The translations under genes and the position numbers were made by a program. DNA of 64,000 bases from [Flexibacter] sp. ATCC 35103. Lineage in GTDB: Bacteria; Bacteroidota; Bacteroidia; Flavobacteriales; Flavobacteriaceae. The notes beneath the pieces were generated by a model. That model was not told the DNA's origin. It was given only the letters and a program-made list of their open reading frames with translations, and did not search any database. Shown one piece after another: positions 36,644 to 45,792 of this stretch. The stretch is from positions 621,621 through 685,620 of the forward strand of contig NZ_MTQF01000004.1 in assembly GCF_001975985.1 (NCBI RefSeq). Direction: 5' to 3'. How positions within the stretch are numbered: position 1 is the first letter of the stretch; the number at the start of each line of letters is the position of its first letter.

Positions 36644-36678
36644 TAGTATTATATCATTTAATGATAATATTTTTACTA
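36644..36678. promoter_or_regulatory. Candidate operator palindrome upstream of susC
   Basis: TATCATTTAATGATA (36652-36666) is a 15 bp palindrome around a single central T. It is flanked by TAGTA (36644-36648) and TACTA (36674-36678), which extend the symmetry. It sits 25-60 bp upstream of the candidate -7 box, the position of an activator site. Binding by the AraC-type regulator is inference. Confidence 0.4.
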
Positions 36679-36843
36679 TAACGTTTTAAAAAAACATATA
36701 TGAAAAAAAAATCAGTCAAAAATTACATTATTCACAATACACACCTATTAAATCACCAGGAATTATAAATAAAAATTAACGAATAAGCGAAAAAGCAAAC
36801 GATTTCGTTAAAAATAATATTTGTTTGTGCAAAAAAAGTATCA

Positions 36844-37722
36844 CTACAAAATACGCTTTAATCCAGAAAAATCTTCTCTATATTGACTGGGAGTACAATT
36901 TTTAATAGCCTTAAAACTACGATTGAAGTTTGCGATATTATTAAAGCCGGATTTAAAAGCAACTTCAGAAACGCTCATATCTTTTTCTACCAGCCAACGC
37001 GCAGCATATCCAATCCTGATATCATTTATATAATTGACAAAAGTTTTACCTGTACGTTTTTTTATAAAACGATTAAAAGAAATAATTGACATACTTGCAA
37101 CATTTGCAACATCCTCAAGGGTAATTTTATCAGCAAAATGCTTTTGCACATATTCATAAACCAACTTCATTTTATCATAGTCATCAAACGTATCATAATC
37201 TACTGTATAAGTAGAAAGCAAACGTTGATTTCTGGAATTCGCAAGATCATATAATAAAGAAGTGATTTCTAAAAAATAGTCCATACCGTCTAATTTAGAA
37301 AGCTTTACTAAACGCGGAGTCAATTCTTCTGCCACTTTTTTAGAAAATAAAATGCCGTGAATCGAGCGGTTGAACATATCACGAATTGGGTTCATAATAC
37401 GTCTTGACAATAAAGATTCATGAAATAAATCATTATGAAACTGAATCGTTATTTCATGTATTTTTTTACTGGTACATTTACTTAATTCCCAACCGTGATA
37501 TAAATTAGGACCAATCAAAACCAATTCGACATTGTCAATTTCTTCAATATTATCACCAACAACACGCTTCACTCCTTTTCCGTTTAAAATAAAATTGATT
37601 TCAAATTCCGGATGATAATGCACCGGAAAATCAAAGCTGTCTTTCACCCTGTCAAAAACTAAAAAACTGTCTCCGGCTGAAAGCGGAGCGATTTCTCTGT
37701 AAAAGTTTTTAGTATTACTCAT
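36844..37722 (-). CDS. AraC-family transcriptional regulator of the mannan locus
   Basis: A 292-residue regulator. The N-terminal cupin-type sensor has VHYHPEFEINFILNGKGVKRVVGD and a matching second strand pair (PNLYHGWELSK). The C-terminal 100 residues carry two helix-turn-helix units (ITLEDVANVASMSIISFNRFIKKRTGKTFVNYINDIRI and MSVSEVAFKSGFNNIANFNRSFKAIKNCTPSQYR). The cupin class usually binds a small sugar. It lies between susC and the GH26 gene, on the susC strand and divergent from GH26, so it is the likely switch for both arms. The inducer is not known. Confidence 0.92.
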   Translation of the reverse strand: MSNTKNFYREIAPLSAGDSFLVFDRVKDSFDFPVHYHPEFEINFILNGKGVKRVVGDNIEEIDNVELVLIGPNLYHGWELSKCTSKKIHEITIQFHNDLFHESLLSRRIMNPIRDMFNRSIHGILFSKKVAEELTPRLVKLSKLDGMDYFLEITSLLYDLANSRNQRLLSTYTVDYDTFDDYDKMKLVYEYVQKHFADKITLEDVANVASMSIISFNRFIKKRTGKTFVNYINDIRIGYAARWLVEKDMSVSEVAFKSGFNNIANFNRSFKAIKNCTPSQYREDFSGLKRIL

Positions 37723-38025
37723 CTTTAAAAGCTATTTTAGGAAGTACTATTTGAATTTTTATTTGCAATAATATGATATATAATTGATAAAATAATATTA
37801 ATTAGACGATAAACATCCGATTATCTTTGAAAAATAGAATTATCATTTTTACAAAAACAATAATCATAATAAACATTAATCATTTTTAATGCAATATATT
37901 TTTATAGTTTTGATAATTTTAGTCTAAAAAGAGTAGCAAATTTTCGTTACAGAAATTGATTCCTTTTTAAAGACTTTTATATTTACAAATTTGCAGTTAC
38001 TGCACTGAACAACAAGTATATCATA
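37723..38025. other. Divergent control region between the AraC regulator and the GH26 gene
   Basis: Very AT-rich, no gene. A plus-strand TAGTTTTG (37905-37912) is a candidate -7 box for the GH26 operon with a leader of about 110 nt. AATAATATGATATATAATTG near 37775 partly resembles the palindrome upstream of susC, but the match is weak. Confidence 0.4.
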
Positions 38026-39168
38026 ATGAAAAAAAACATCCTGACGCTAATAGTCACCATACTTATAGGAACTTCTTGTTCAGCTAAACCTATTACCACT
38101 AATACTAATTTGTCACTTTCAGATAAAAAAGCAACACCCGAAACGGTTTCCTTGTATAAAAACCTAATCCAATTAACCCAAAAAGGATATCTTTTTGGAC
38201 ATCAGGACGATCTTGCTTATGGTGTAAATTGGAAATACGAAAACGGACGCAGCGATGTAAAAGATGTGGTTGGTGATTATCCTGCAGTTTACGGTTGGGA
38301 CATTGCCGGCCTCGAGAGAAATGATGCTAATAATATTGATGGTATTCCTTTTATTAAAATGAAACAATATATCGAAGAAGCACATGAAAGAGGCGGAATT
38401 TCGACAATAAGCATGCATTTTGACAATCCGGCAACAGGAAAAAGTGCCTGGGATAATTCTCCAAATTCATTAAAAACGATTCTGCCTGGCGGAGAAAATC
38501 ATAAAAAATTTACTATTTGGCTAGATAAAGCAGCGGATTTCTTTATCTCCTTAAAAGATAAAAAAGGAAAAAACATTCCTATTCTTTTCAGACCATATCA
38601 CGAACTTACCGGCGGCTGGTTTTGGTGGGGAAAAGGAAATTGTACACCCGAAGAATTTAAAACACTGTGGAAATTTACTTTCGAATATCTACAAAATAAA
38701 GGCGTTCATAATTTAATTTATATTTACAATACCAGTAGTTTTAATTCTGCAGAAGATTTTCTCGCAAATTATCCAGGTGACGAATATGCTGATATTTTGA
38801 GTTTTGATTCCTATCAGAATAATGATGACAAAAACGGTGAAAAATTTATTGCCGAAGTTCAAAATCAGCTTAAAACCTTAAACGAAATTGGCACAAAACA
38901 ACATAAATTAATTGCGATAGCCGAAGCTGGTTATGAAGCAATTCCGGACCCAAAATGGTGGACAGGAACTTTGTCTAAAGCAATTGGTGATTATAAAATT
39001 TCTTATGTTTTATTATGGAGAAACCACGGGTGGCAGGAAAAAGAACAAAAAATGCATTACTATGCCCCATATTCCGGCCAGATAAGTGAGAAAGATTTTG
39101 TTGACTTTTATAATCTGGACAAAACGCTATTCGAAAAAGACATTAAAAAATTGAGAATTAAAAATTAA
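38026..39168 (+). CDS. Glycoside hydrolase family 26 beta-mannanase lipoprotein
   Basis: A 380-residue enzyme cutting beta-1,4-mannan. The signal ends in lipobox IGTSC (Cys18), which predicts anchoring in an outer or periplasmic-facing membrane. GH26 markers are GYLFGHQDDLAYGVNW, YGWDIAGLE, ISMHFDNP, the acid/base Glu193 in RPYHELTGGWFWWG and the nucleophile Glu300 in IAIAEAGYEA. It is first in the run GH26 - symporter - GH130 - epimerase, the conserved mannobiose-processing set. Endo-mannanase or mannobiohydrolase activity cannot be told apart from sequence alone. Confidence 0.94.
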   Translation: MKKNILTLIVTILIGTSCSAKPITTNTNLSLSDKKATPETVSLYKNLIQLTQKGYLFGHQDDLAYGVNWKYENGRSDVKDVVGDYPAVYGWDIAGLERNDANNIDGIPFIKMKQYIEEAHERGGISTISMHFDNPATGKSAWDNSPNSLKTILPGGENHKKFTIWLDKAADFFISLKDKKGKNIPILFRPYHELTGGWFWWGKGNCTPEEFKTLWKFTFEYLQNKGVHNLIYIYNTSSFNSAEDFLANYPGDEYADILSFDSYQNNDDKNGEKFIAEVQNQLKTLNEIGTKQHKLIAIAEAGYEAIPDPKWWTGTLSKAIGDYKISYVLLWRNHGWQEKEQKMHYYAPYSGQISEKDFVDFYNLDKTLFEKDIKKLRIKN

Positions 39169-39313
39169 AAATCTGCGAGATCTGCGTGCAAAAAATTCAA
39201 CACACAGAAACATAGATTTTAAGAAATTGCATTCAAAATAAAATCCGTTTTTATCCGCGTTTTTACGAAGTAAATCCGTTTTATCCGCGTCAAAAAACAC
39301 ACACAGAAACATT
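39160..39313. repeat. Intergenic direct repeats before the GH26-linked symporter gene
   Basis: AAATCCGTTTT(T)ATCCGCGT occurs twice (39241-39260 and 39272-39290), and ACACACAGAAACAT occurs twice about 100 bp apart (39200-39213 and 39300-39313). TCTGCG units precede them. They resemble the repeat units near 48.74 and 52.06-52.15 kb. Confidence 0.65.
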
Positions 39314-39347
39314 AAAATAATTAACCAAACAAAACTACAAAAGCCTA

Positions 39348-40739
39348 ATGCACGACAAAATCAGTTTAAAAGAAAAAATAGGTTACGGTCTTGGAGATGC
39401 TGCATCATCCATGTTCTGGAAAATTTTCAGCATGTATCTTTTATTTTTCTACACCGATGTTTTCGGACTGGCGCCTGCCGTTGTAGGAACCATGTTTTTG
39501 ATTACCAGAATCTGGGATTCTTGTTTTGATCCGATTGTGGGAATAATTGCCGACAGAACAAAGAGCAAATGGGGAAAATTCAGACCTTACCTTTTATGGG
39601 TTGCTGTGCCTTTTGCCGTTATCGGAGTTTTGACTTTTTATACGCCTGATTTTGACGAAAAAGGAAAAATAATTTATGCCTATATTACCTATTCAGCAAT
39701 GATGATGATTTATTCGTTAATCAATGTGCCTTATGCGTCACTTTTGGGCGTAATGTCTTCTGACCGAAAAGAAAGAACAACATTATCCTCTTATAGAATG
39801 GTTTTTGCCTTTGGAGGAAGCTTATTGGCACTTTGGCTAATTGAACCTTTAGTAAATTATTTTGGAGGAAGTTTAAATTCTAAATCAGGCTGGCTGGCTA
39901 CAATTTCAGTTTTCGGAATTATAACAACTGCTTTTTTCTGGGGTTGTTTTTTCTTTACAAAAGAAAGAGTAAAACCAATTTCTGACGAACAAACAAATCT
40001 AAAAGAAGATTTAAAAGATTTATTAAAAAATAAACCGTGGTGGATTTTACTAGGCGCCGGAATTGGTGCATTGGTTTTCAATTCTATTCGTGACGGAGCA
40101 GCTGTTTATTATTTTAAATATTATGTAAGCAGCAGCATAAACTTTGATTTTTCGCTTTTTGGAACAGATTTTCACATGACACCAACCTCTATTTATTTGG
40201 TTTTAGGACAAGCTGCTAATATCATTGGCGTTATTGCCGCCACACCAATTGCAAACAGAATTGGTAAAAAGAAAACCTTTTTTGGCGCCATGGCATTAGC
40301 CGCGATTTTGAGTTTGATTTTCTATTTATTCGGCAAGGAAGATATTTTCCTAATCATGACATTTCAGGTTTTAATCAGTATTTGTGCCGGTTGCATCTTT
40401 CCATTAATCTGGTCGATGTATGCCGATAGTGCAGATTACTCAGAGTGGAAACAAGGTCGAAGAGCAACAGGATTGGTTTTCTCTGCTTCGTCAATGTCCC
40501 AAAAGTTTGGCTGGACCATTGGTGGTGCCGGAACCGGATGGCTTTTAGGCTATTATGGTTTCCAGGCAAATGTCGAACAAACTGCAATAACTCAAAACGG
40601 AATTCAATTAATGCTAAGCATACTTCCTGCCATTGCAGCAATAATATCAGTTCTTTTTATCCTGTTTTATCCGTTATCCGAAGAAAAACTTCAGGTAATC
40701 GAACAGGATTTAAACGAAAAACGAGACCAGACCAATTAA
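39348..40739 (+). CDS. GPH-family sugar:cation symporter
   Basis: A 463-residue inner-membrane transporter with about 12 hydrophobic segments. It starts with the GPH signature (KEKIGYGLGDAASSMFWKIFSMYLLFFYTDVFG), followed by RIWDSCFDPIVGIIADRTKSKWGKFRPYLLW and INVPYASLLGVMSSDRKERTTLSSYRM, both diagnostic. The second half has DSADYSEWKQGRRATGLVFSASSMSQKFGWTIGGAGTGWLLGYYG. It should carry mannobiose or similar disaccharides into the cytoplasm for the next two enzymes. The GH130 gene follows 28 bp later. Confidence 0.93.
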   Translation: MHDKISLKEKIGYGLGDAASSMFWKIFSMYLLFFYTDVFGLAPAVVGTMFLITRIWDSCFDPIVGIIADRTKSKWGKFRPYLLWVAVPFAVIGVLTFYTPDFDEKGKIIYAYITYSAMMMIYSLINVPYASLLGVMSSDRKERTTLSSYRMVFAFGGSLLALWLIEPLVNYFGGSLNSKSGWLATISVFGIITTAFFWGCFFFTKERVKPISDEQTNLKEDLKDLLKNKPWWILLGAGIGALVFNSIRDGAAVYYFKYYVSSSINFDFSLFGTDFHMTPTSIYLVLGQAANIIGVIAATPIANRIGKKKTFFGAMALAAILSLIFYLFGKEDIFLIMTFQVLISICAGCIFPLIWSMYADSADYSEWKQGRRATGLVFSASSMSQKFGWTIGGAGTGWLLGYYGFQANVEQTAITQNGIQLMLSILPAIAAIISVLFILFYPLSEEKLQVIEQDLNEKRDQTN

Positions 40740-40767
40740 AAAAATACAGATACAGAAACCTATTAAT

Positions 40768-41958
40768 ATGACAACAATAGCCACTTCAACTACATTTCAG
40801 GATAGAAAAGTAGCATTAGAAAAAGAACATAAAGTACTGATCGAGCAAAAAAATGCTCCACAGGATCACGCCGGAAACGGTATATACGAACGCTACAAAA
40901 ATCCGGTTGTTACAGCAGCACATGTACCATTGAACTGGCGTTTTGACCTTAACGAAAAAACAAATCCATTTTTACAGGAACGCATTGGGATGAACGCCGC
41001 TTTTAATGCAGGCGCCATGAAATGGAACGGAAAATATTTATTGGCTGTTCGTGTTGAAGGCATAGACAGAAAATCTTTTTTTGCTATTGCCGAAAGTCCA
41101 AATGGAGTAGATAATTTTAGGTTTTGGGAGAAACCATGTGTGATTCCGCAAACTGAAGAACCGGACACCAATGTTTATGATATGCGTTTGATCAATCATG
41201 AAGACGGCTGGGTTTATGGTATTTTTTGTACCGAAAGAAAAGATCCAAAAGCACCAAAAGGAGATACAAGTTCCGCAATTGCTAATGCTGGAATTGTTCG
41301 TTCGAAAGATTTAATAAACTGGGAAAGATTACCGGATTTAATCTCAAATACCGGACAACAGCGTAATGTAGTCTTGCATCCTGAATTTGTAAACGGAAAA
41401 TACGCATTATATACACGTCCTCAAGATGGATTTATTGATGTTGGCGCTGGTGGCGGAATTGGTTTAGGATATGTTGACGACATGACAAATCCGGTTGTAA
41501 AAGAGGAAAAAATCATCTTCGGAAAACAATATCACACCATTTACGAACTTAAAAACGGTCTTGGTCCTGCTCCTATCAAAACCGAAAAAGGCTGGTTGCA
41601 TCTCGCACACGGCGTTCGAAATACTGCTGCAGGATTACGTTATACACTTTATATGTTCATGACAGATTTGCACGATATTTCGAAAGTGACACACGTTCCC
41701 GCCGGGCATTTTATGGGACCTGAAGGAATTGAGAGAGTTGGTGATGTCTCGAATGTTCTATTCTCAAACGGATGGATCGAAGATACTGACGGAACTGTTT
41801 ATGTTTATTACGCATCATCTGATACGAGAATGCATGTGGCTGTTTCATCAGTAGAAAAGCTGGTTGATTATGTTACAAATGCTCCGGCAGATACTTTTAT
41901 TTCGGCAGGATCTGTAAAAACCATCATCAGTCAAATCGAAAAAAATAATACAATTTAA
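40768..41958 (+). CDS. Glycoside hydrolase family 130 4-O-beta-mannosyl-glucose phosphorylase
   Basis: A 396-residue cytoplasmic phosphorylase of the five-bladed propeller GH130 family (subfamily 1). It converts beta-1,4-mannosyl-glucose plus phosphate to mannose 1-phosphate and glucose. Markers: NPVVTAAHVPLNWRFDLN, RIGMNAAFNAGAMKWNGKYLLAVRVEG, TNVYDMRLI (Asp138 is the likely proton donor), QQRNVVLHPEFVNGKYALYTRPQDGF and HTIYELKNGLGPAPIKTEKGWLHLAHGVR. The substrate is supported by the epimerase gene 6 bp downstream and by the GH26 and symporter upstream. No signal peptide is present. Confidence 0.92.
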   Translation: MTTIATSTTFQDRKVALEKEHKVLIEQKNAPQDHAGNGIYERYKNPVVTAAHVPLNWRFDLNEKTNPFLQERIGMNAAFNAGAMKWNGKYLLAVRVEGIDRKSFFAIAESPNGVDNFRFWEKPCVIPQTEEPDTNVYDMRLINHEDGWVYGIFCTERKDPKAPKGDTSSAIANAGIVRSKDLINWERLPDLISNTGQQRNVVLHPEFVNGKYALYTRPQDGFIDVGAGGGIGLGYVDDMTNPVVKEEKIIFGKQYHTIYELKNGLGPAPIKTEKGWLHLAHGVRNTAAGLRYTLYMFMTDLHDISKVTHVPAGHFMGPEGIERVGDVSNVLFSNGWIEDTDGTVYVYYASSDTRMHVAVSSVEKLVDYVTNAPADTFISAGSVKTIISQIEKNNTI

Positions 41959-41964
41959 TTTATC

Positions 41965-43155
41965 GTGCCAATACAACTCAAGCAACTTAAAACGGAATTA
42001 TCAGCTGAACTTGACTCTATTTTAAAATATTGGTCGAAAAATACGTTAGACAATAAAAATGGTGGTTTTATTGGTCAAATTGATTACAACGATCATATTA
42101 TTGCCAATACCGAAAAAGGTGCTGTACTAAACGCCAGGATTTTATGGAGTTTTTCGGCAAGTTATAAAGTAACCAAAAACGAAAGCCATAAAAAGATAGC
42201 CAAACGCGCTTTTGAGTTTCTTTCGGAATATTTTTATGATGATGAATTTGGCGGTTTGCTCTGGAGTATTAACGCTGATAAAACACTAAAAGATACCAAA
42301 AATCAGATTTATGCTTTAGCTTTTGCGATTTACGGATTATCTGAATATTATGCCATTTCTAAAGAGGACAAAGCTTTAGAAATAGCCATTAATTTATATT
42401 TAAAAATTCAGGAACACAGCTATGATCCTGAGCACAAAGGTTATTTTGAAGCTCTAACGCGCGATTGGCAACCTATTGATGATTTGCGTTTGAGCGATAA
42501 AGATGCCAACGAAAAAAAAACTATGAATACACATTTGCATATTGTTGAAGCGTATGCGAATTTGTATAAAGTCTGGAAAGATAAAAAGCTGCAAAGTGAT
42601 ATCATTGAAATATTAAAGACAATAGAAAAACATTTTATTAATACAGAAACAGGACATTTACGATTATTTTTTAATGAAAAATGGATCGAAAAACCAGATG
42701 TTATTTCGTATGGTCATGATATCGAAGCGGCCTGGCTTTTGCTGCAATGTGCCCAAATATCTGAAGATGAAACATTGATTGCGAATTATACCAAACACGC
42801 CATTCAAATGGCCGAAGTTACAAAAGAAGGTCTTGATTCTGATGGCGGTTTATGGTACGAATTCAATCCGGAAAAGAATGAATTAGTAAGCGAAAAACAT
42901 TGGTGGGTTCAGGCCGAAGCTTTAATTGGTTTTTATAACGCCTATCAATTAACTAATGATGAAACATATTTAAACATCGTTTACAAAAACTGGGATTTTA
43001 TAAAAAAATACATTCTGGACAAAGAAAACGGTGAATGGTTCTGGGGAATCAACCGTGACTATTCTTTGATCGAAAAAGACAAAGCCGGTTTCTGGAAATG
43101 TCCGTATCATAATAGTCGCGCTTGTTTGGAACTTATTGAGCGTATTAAAGTATAA
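41965..43155 (+). CDS. Mannobiose (cellobiose) 2-epimerase, AGE superfamily
   Basis: A 396-residue (alpha/alpha)6-barrel epimerase, GTG start. It interconverts the reducing-end mannose of mannobiose with glucose, giving mannosyl-glucose for the GH130 enzyme. Family markers are FWSFSA-like ARILWSFSASYKV, NTHLHIVEAYANLYKV, SYGHDIEAAWLLLQ and HWWVQAEALIGFYNAYQ, ending GEWFWGINRD and KCPYHNSRACLEL. The His residues in HLH, GHD and KHWW match the proton-transfer histidines of cellobiose 2-epimerases. It has no signal peptide. Cellobiose may also be a substrate. Confidence 0.92.
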   Translation: MPIQLKQLKTELSAELDSILKYWSKNTLDNKNGGFIGQIDYNDHIIANTEKGAVLNARILWSFSASYKVTKNESHKKIAKRAFEFLSEYFYDDEFGGLLWSINADKTLKDTKNQIYALAFAIYGLSEYYAISKEDKALEIAINLYLKIQEHSYDPEHKGYFEALTRDWQPIDDLRLSDKDANEKKTMNTHLHIVEAYANLYKVWKDKKLQSDIIEILKTIEKHFINTETGHLRLFFNEKWIEKPDVISYGHDIEAAWLLLQCAQISEDETLIANYTKHAIQMAEVTKEGLDSDGGLWYEFNPEKNELVSEKHWWVQAEALIGFYNAYQLTNDETYLNIVYKNWDFIKKYILDKENGEWFWGINRDYSLIEKDKAGFWKCPYHNSRACLELIERIKV

Positions 43156-43176
43156 ATTGATAGTCAACGCTTTTTA

Positions 43177-43278
43177 TGTCATCCCGAGGAACGAGGGATC
43201 CCACTAGAAACTCCGAAATCAAAATCGCCAATCTTTGTAGAATCCCTTGTGTGATTTCTCCTTCGTCGAAATGACAAG
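43177..43278. repeat. About 102 bp element with terminal inverted repeats, copy A
   Basis: It begins TGTCATCCCGAGGAACGAGG and ends CCTTCGTCGAAATGACA; the ends are imperfect inverted repeats of about 24 bp. TCGCCAATCTTTGT (43225-43238) in its centre is the exact complement of the centre of a second copy at 48628-48732. The two copies are in opposite orientation. Confidence 0.8.
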
Positions 43279-43301
43279 ATTATGACAAACTAAAAAACGA
43301 A

Positions 43302-43392
43302 AATCCCTAGCCCTGATAGAAGTGGAAATCCTTTTGTTTTTTTCTTTAAAAAAATAAAAGATTGAAACGGATAGCAGGAAATAGCTCCAAAA
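43302..43392 (+). ncRNA. Conserved structured leader motif, copy 1 (Flavo-1-like candidate)
   Basis: The segment has GATAGAAGTGGAAATCC (43315-43331), a hairpin from AATCCTTTT with AAAAGATT, the core TTGAAACGGATAGC (43362-43375) and GGAAATAGCTCC at its end, 9 bp before the ATG of the GH5_7 gene. A second copy with the same core and the same order lies before the GH3 gene on the other strand. From memory it resembles the Flavo-1 RNA motif; identity needs a covariance-model search. Confidence 0.5.
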
Positions 43393-43401
43393 AAAATAAC
43401 C

Positions 43402-44691
43402 ATGAAAAATAAATTTCTAAAAACTCTTGTATTCGGTATAATGCTTTCTGCAATTGCTTGTCAGGCGCAGGAAAGAATTACTGTAAAGGGAACGCAATTT
43501 TATAAAGGTGATAAACCGTACGCCTATATTGGTACGAATTATTGGTACGGAAGTTTATTGGCTTCTAAAAAAGTGGGTGACCGAAAAAGACTGCTTCGCG
43601 AACTGGATTTGATGCAGAAAAACGGAATCGACAATCTGAGAATTCTAGTTGGTGCCGATGGTGGAAAATATGATTTTACCGTTCGTCCGGCCTTGCAATA
43701 TGAACAGGGAAAATATGATGATGATTTGCTTGACGGATTGGATTTTTTGATCAGTGAAATGAGCAAACGCAAAATGTATGCAGTTTTGTATTTGACGAAT
43801 AACTGGGAATGGTCGGGCGGAATGTCGCAATATTTAGAGTGGAATGGCAAAGGTGCAATTCCGGTTCCGAATATTGCTCCGAATACCTGGCCGCAATTTA
43901 TGGCGTATACAGAGCAATTTCATAGTTGTGAACCTTGTATGAAGGCTTTAGAAGATCATGTTAAATTTATTATTGGAAGAACCAATAAATACTCTAAAAA
44001 GAAATATACCGAAGATAATACGATTATGGCGTGGCAAGTGGGCAACGAACCAAGACTTTTTACGGTAGAAAATGAAACAAAATTTACGAATTGGCTGAAT
44101 AATATTGTAGACCTAATCGATAGTCTGGATAAAAATCATTTGGTTTCTACGGGTTCTGAAGGAAAAAATAGCTCAAACGACAGTATGGAAATTTTTGAAC
44201 GAACACACAAAAATCCTCACATTGATTATTTGACCATGCACATTTGGCCAAAAAACTGGAACTGGTTCAAAGCTGACAATGCCGAAAAAACGATACCAAC
44301 AACACTCGAAAATGCCGGAAAATATATTGATGATCATATTAAAGTGGCCAATAATTTGAAACGTCCTATTATTATTGAAGAATTTGGTTTACCTAGAGAA
44401 AATGAAAACTTAACTGCCGGAACTTCTGTAGCAAACAGAGATATTTTTTACAACTATATTTTTAGCAGAATTGCCGAAAGCGTTAAAAATAATGGCCCGT
44501 TACAAGCCGCTAATTTCTGGGGATTTGGCGGAGAAGGAAAAGCAGTAACCAAAGACGGAAAATGGAATCCGGGAGATCCCTTAACAACTGATCCTCCACA
44601 AGAACCACAAGGATTAAATTCTGTTTTTTCGAGTGACAAATCGACTTTGGATATTGTGAAGAAATACAATTTACAATTGAAAAATAGATAA
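43402..44691 (+). CDS. Glycoside hydrolase family 5 (GH5_7-like) beta-mannanase
   Basis: A 429-residue exported enzyme. The N-terminus MKNKFLKTLVFGIMLSAIACQAQ can be read as a lipoprotein signal (Cys20) or a plain signal peptide. GH5_7 markers: YAYIGTNYWYGSLLA, GIDNLRILVG, VLYLTNNWEWSGGMSQYLEW, the acid/base Glu216 in MAWQVGNEPRLF, YLTMHIWPKNW and the nucleophile Glu327 in IIIEEFGLPRE. Bacterial GH5_7 enzymes are endo-beta-1,4-mannanases. It is transcribed alone from behind the structured motif and ends at a strong terminator. Confidence 0.93.
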   Translation: MKNKFLKTLVFGIMLSAIACQAQERITVKGTQFYKGDKPYAYIGTNYWYGSLLASKKVGDRKRLLRELDLMQKNGIDNLRILVGADGGKYDFTVRPALQYEQGKYDDDLLDGLDFLISEMSKRKMYAVLYLTNNWEWSGGMSQYLEWNGKGAIPVPNIAPNTWPQFMAYTEQFHSCEPCMKALEDHVKFIIGRTNKYSKKKYTEDNTIMAWQVGNEPRLFTVENETKFTNWLNNIVDLIDSLDKNHLVSTGSEGKNSSNDSMEIFERTHKNPHIDYLTMHIWPKNWNWFKADNAEKTIPTTLENAGKYIDDHIKVANNLKRPIIIEEFGLPRENENLTAGTSVANRDIFYNYIFSRIAESVKNNGPLQAANFWGFGGEGKAVTKDGKWNPGDPLTTDPPQEPQGLNSVFSSDKSTLDIVKKYNLQLKNR

Positions 44692-44710
44692 AGTACACCT
44701 TTTTACATTT

Positions 44711-44756
44711 CAAACCCGACAGTCCCGAAGCCTAGGATAAAAACCTGTCGGGTTTA
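44711..44756 (+). terminator. Terminator after the GH5_7 gene
   Basis: AAACCCGACAG (44712-44722) pairs with CTGTCGGGTTT (44745-44755), 20 bp after the stop. Confidence 0.75.
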
Positions 44757-44774
44757 TTGTTTCGTATAAACGAC

Positions 44775-44798
44775 AGAGACGCACTGCTGTGCGCCTCT
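44775..44798. repeat. Palindrome AGAGACGCAC / GTGCGCCTCT
   Basis: AGAGACGCAC (44775-44784) and GTGCGCCTCT (44789-44798) form a hairpin with a TGCT loop and one mismatch. It lies between convergent genes and can serve as the terminator of the aldo/keto reductase gene. Confidence 0.6.
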
Positions 44799-44835
44799 AC
44801 GACATTCATATGTTATTTATATTTACAAAATACAT

Positions 44836-45792
44836 TTATTCCAATATCTTTTCAATCGCATTCAATTCATCCTGTGTAAATTCAAGACTTTGTAAACAAT
44901 CAATATTATTATTTAACTGTCGTACAGAACTTGCCCCAATTAAAACCGATGTAATACGTTTGTCTTTTTGCAGCCATGCCAATGCCATTTGTGCCAAAGA
45001 TTGATTACGGTTTTGTGCAATTTCGTTTAATTGAACTAATTTATTAATGCGTTCCTCCGTAACCTCATCTTCCTTCAAATGCCCGTTTGGGTTATGTGCC
45101 CTTGAGTTCTCCGGAATTCCATTTAGGTATTTATCCGTTAAAAGTCCTTGTGCCAAAGGCGAAAAGGCAATACACCCTATTCCTTTTTCTTCCAGAACAT
45201 CTAACAAACCGTTTTCTACCCAACGTTCCAGCATCGAATATTTTGCCTGATGAATCAAACATGGTGTTCCTAATTGCTTCAAAACATCAACTGCAACACG
45301 AGTTTCTTCAGCCGAATAATTACTGATTCCAACATATAAAGCTTTTCCGCTTCTTACGGCATAATCAAGCGCCATCATTGTTTCTTCAATTGGAGTTTCA
45401 GGATCAGGACGATGTGAATAAAAAATATCTACATAATCAACTTTCATTCTTTTCAAACTCTGATCTAAACTCGACAATAAATATTTTCTGGATCCCCAAT
45501 CTCCGTAAGGCCCGTCCCACATTGTATAACCAGCTTTGGTCGAAATGATAATTTCGTCACGAAGATTTCCCTGAAAATTATGCCACAGAATCTTACCAAA
45601 ATTGGTTTCTGCTGAACCAGGAACCGGTCCGTAATTATTTGCCAGATCATAATGCGTAATTCCTTTATCAAAAGCCTCTACAGCAATACTTTCGGCGTTT
45701 TCAAAATTATCTACTGATCCGAAGTTATGCCATAGTCCCAGAGAAATTTCAGGTAATAATAACCCGCTTTTTCCACATCTGTTATATTTCAT
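44836..45792 (-). CDS. Aldo/keto reductase (YghZ/Gpr-like)
   Basis: A 318-residue NADPH-dependent TIM-barrel oxidoreductase. The catalytic tetrad is visible: Asp and Tyr in THYDLANNYGPVPGSAE, Lys in IISTKAGY and His in YSHRPDP. YGDWGSRKYLLSSLDQSLKRM and GIGCIAFSPLAQGLLTDKYL are typical of the L-glyceraldehyde 3-phosphate reductase subgroup (YghZ). Its role in the mannan locus is unclear; it may reduce an aldehyde sugar or be an unrelated passenger. It is a single gene convergent with GH5_7. Confidence 0.88.
   Translation of the reverse strand: MKYNRCGKSGLLLPEISLGLWHNFGSVDNFENAESIAVEAFDKGITHYDLANNYGPVPGSAETNFGKILWHNFQGNLRDEIIISTKAGYTMWDGPYGDWGSRKYLLSSLDQSLKRMKVDYVDIFYSHRPDPETPIEETMMALDYAVRSGKALYVGISNYSAEETRVAVDVLKQLGTPCLIHQAKYSMLERWVENGLLDVLEEKGIGCIAFSPLAQGLLTDKYLNGIPENSRAHNPNGHLKEDEVTEERINKLVQLNEIAQNRNQSLAQMALAWLQKDKRITSVLIGASSVRQLNNNIDCLQSLEFTQDELNAIEKILE

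Larger units (their letters stand above)
36531..36843. other. susC upstream regulatory region
   Basis: This gap holds a -7 box (minus TAGATTTG, 36619-36612) about 82 bp before the susC ATG and, just upstream of it, a 15 bp palindrome. The part from 36690 to 36843 has no recognisable element or gene. Confidence 0.55.

Noticed and set aside
39160..39313. CRISPR array
   Set aside because: Only two short direct repeats of each kind, unequal spacing and no cas genes.
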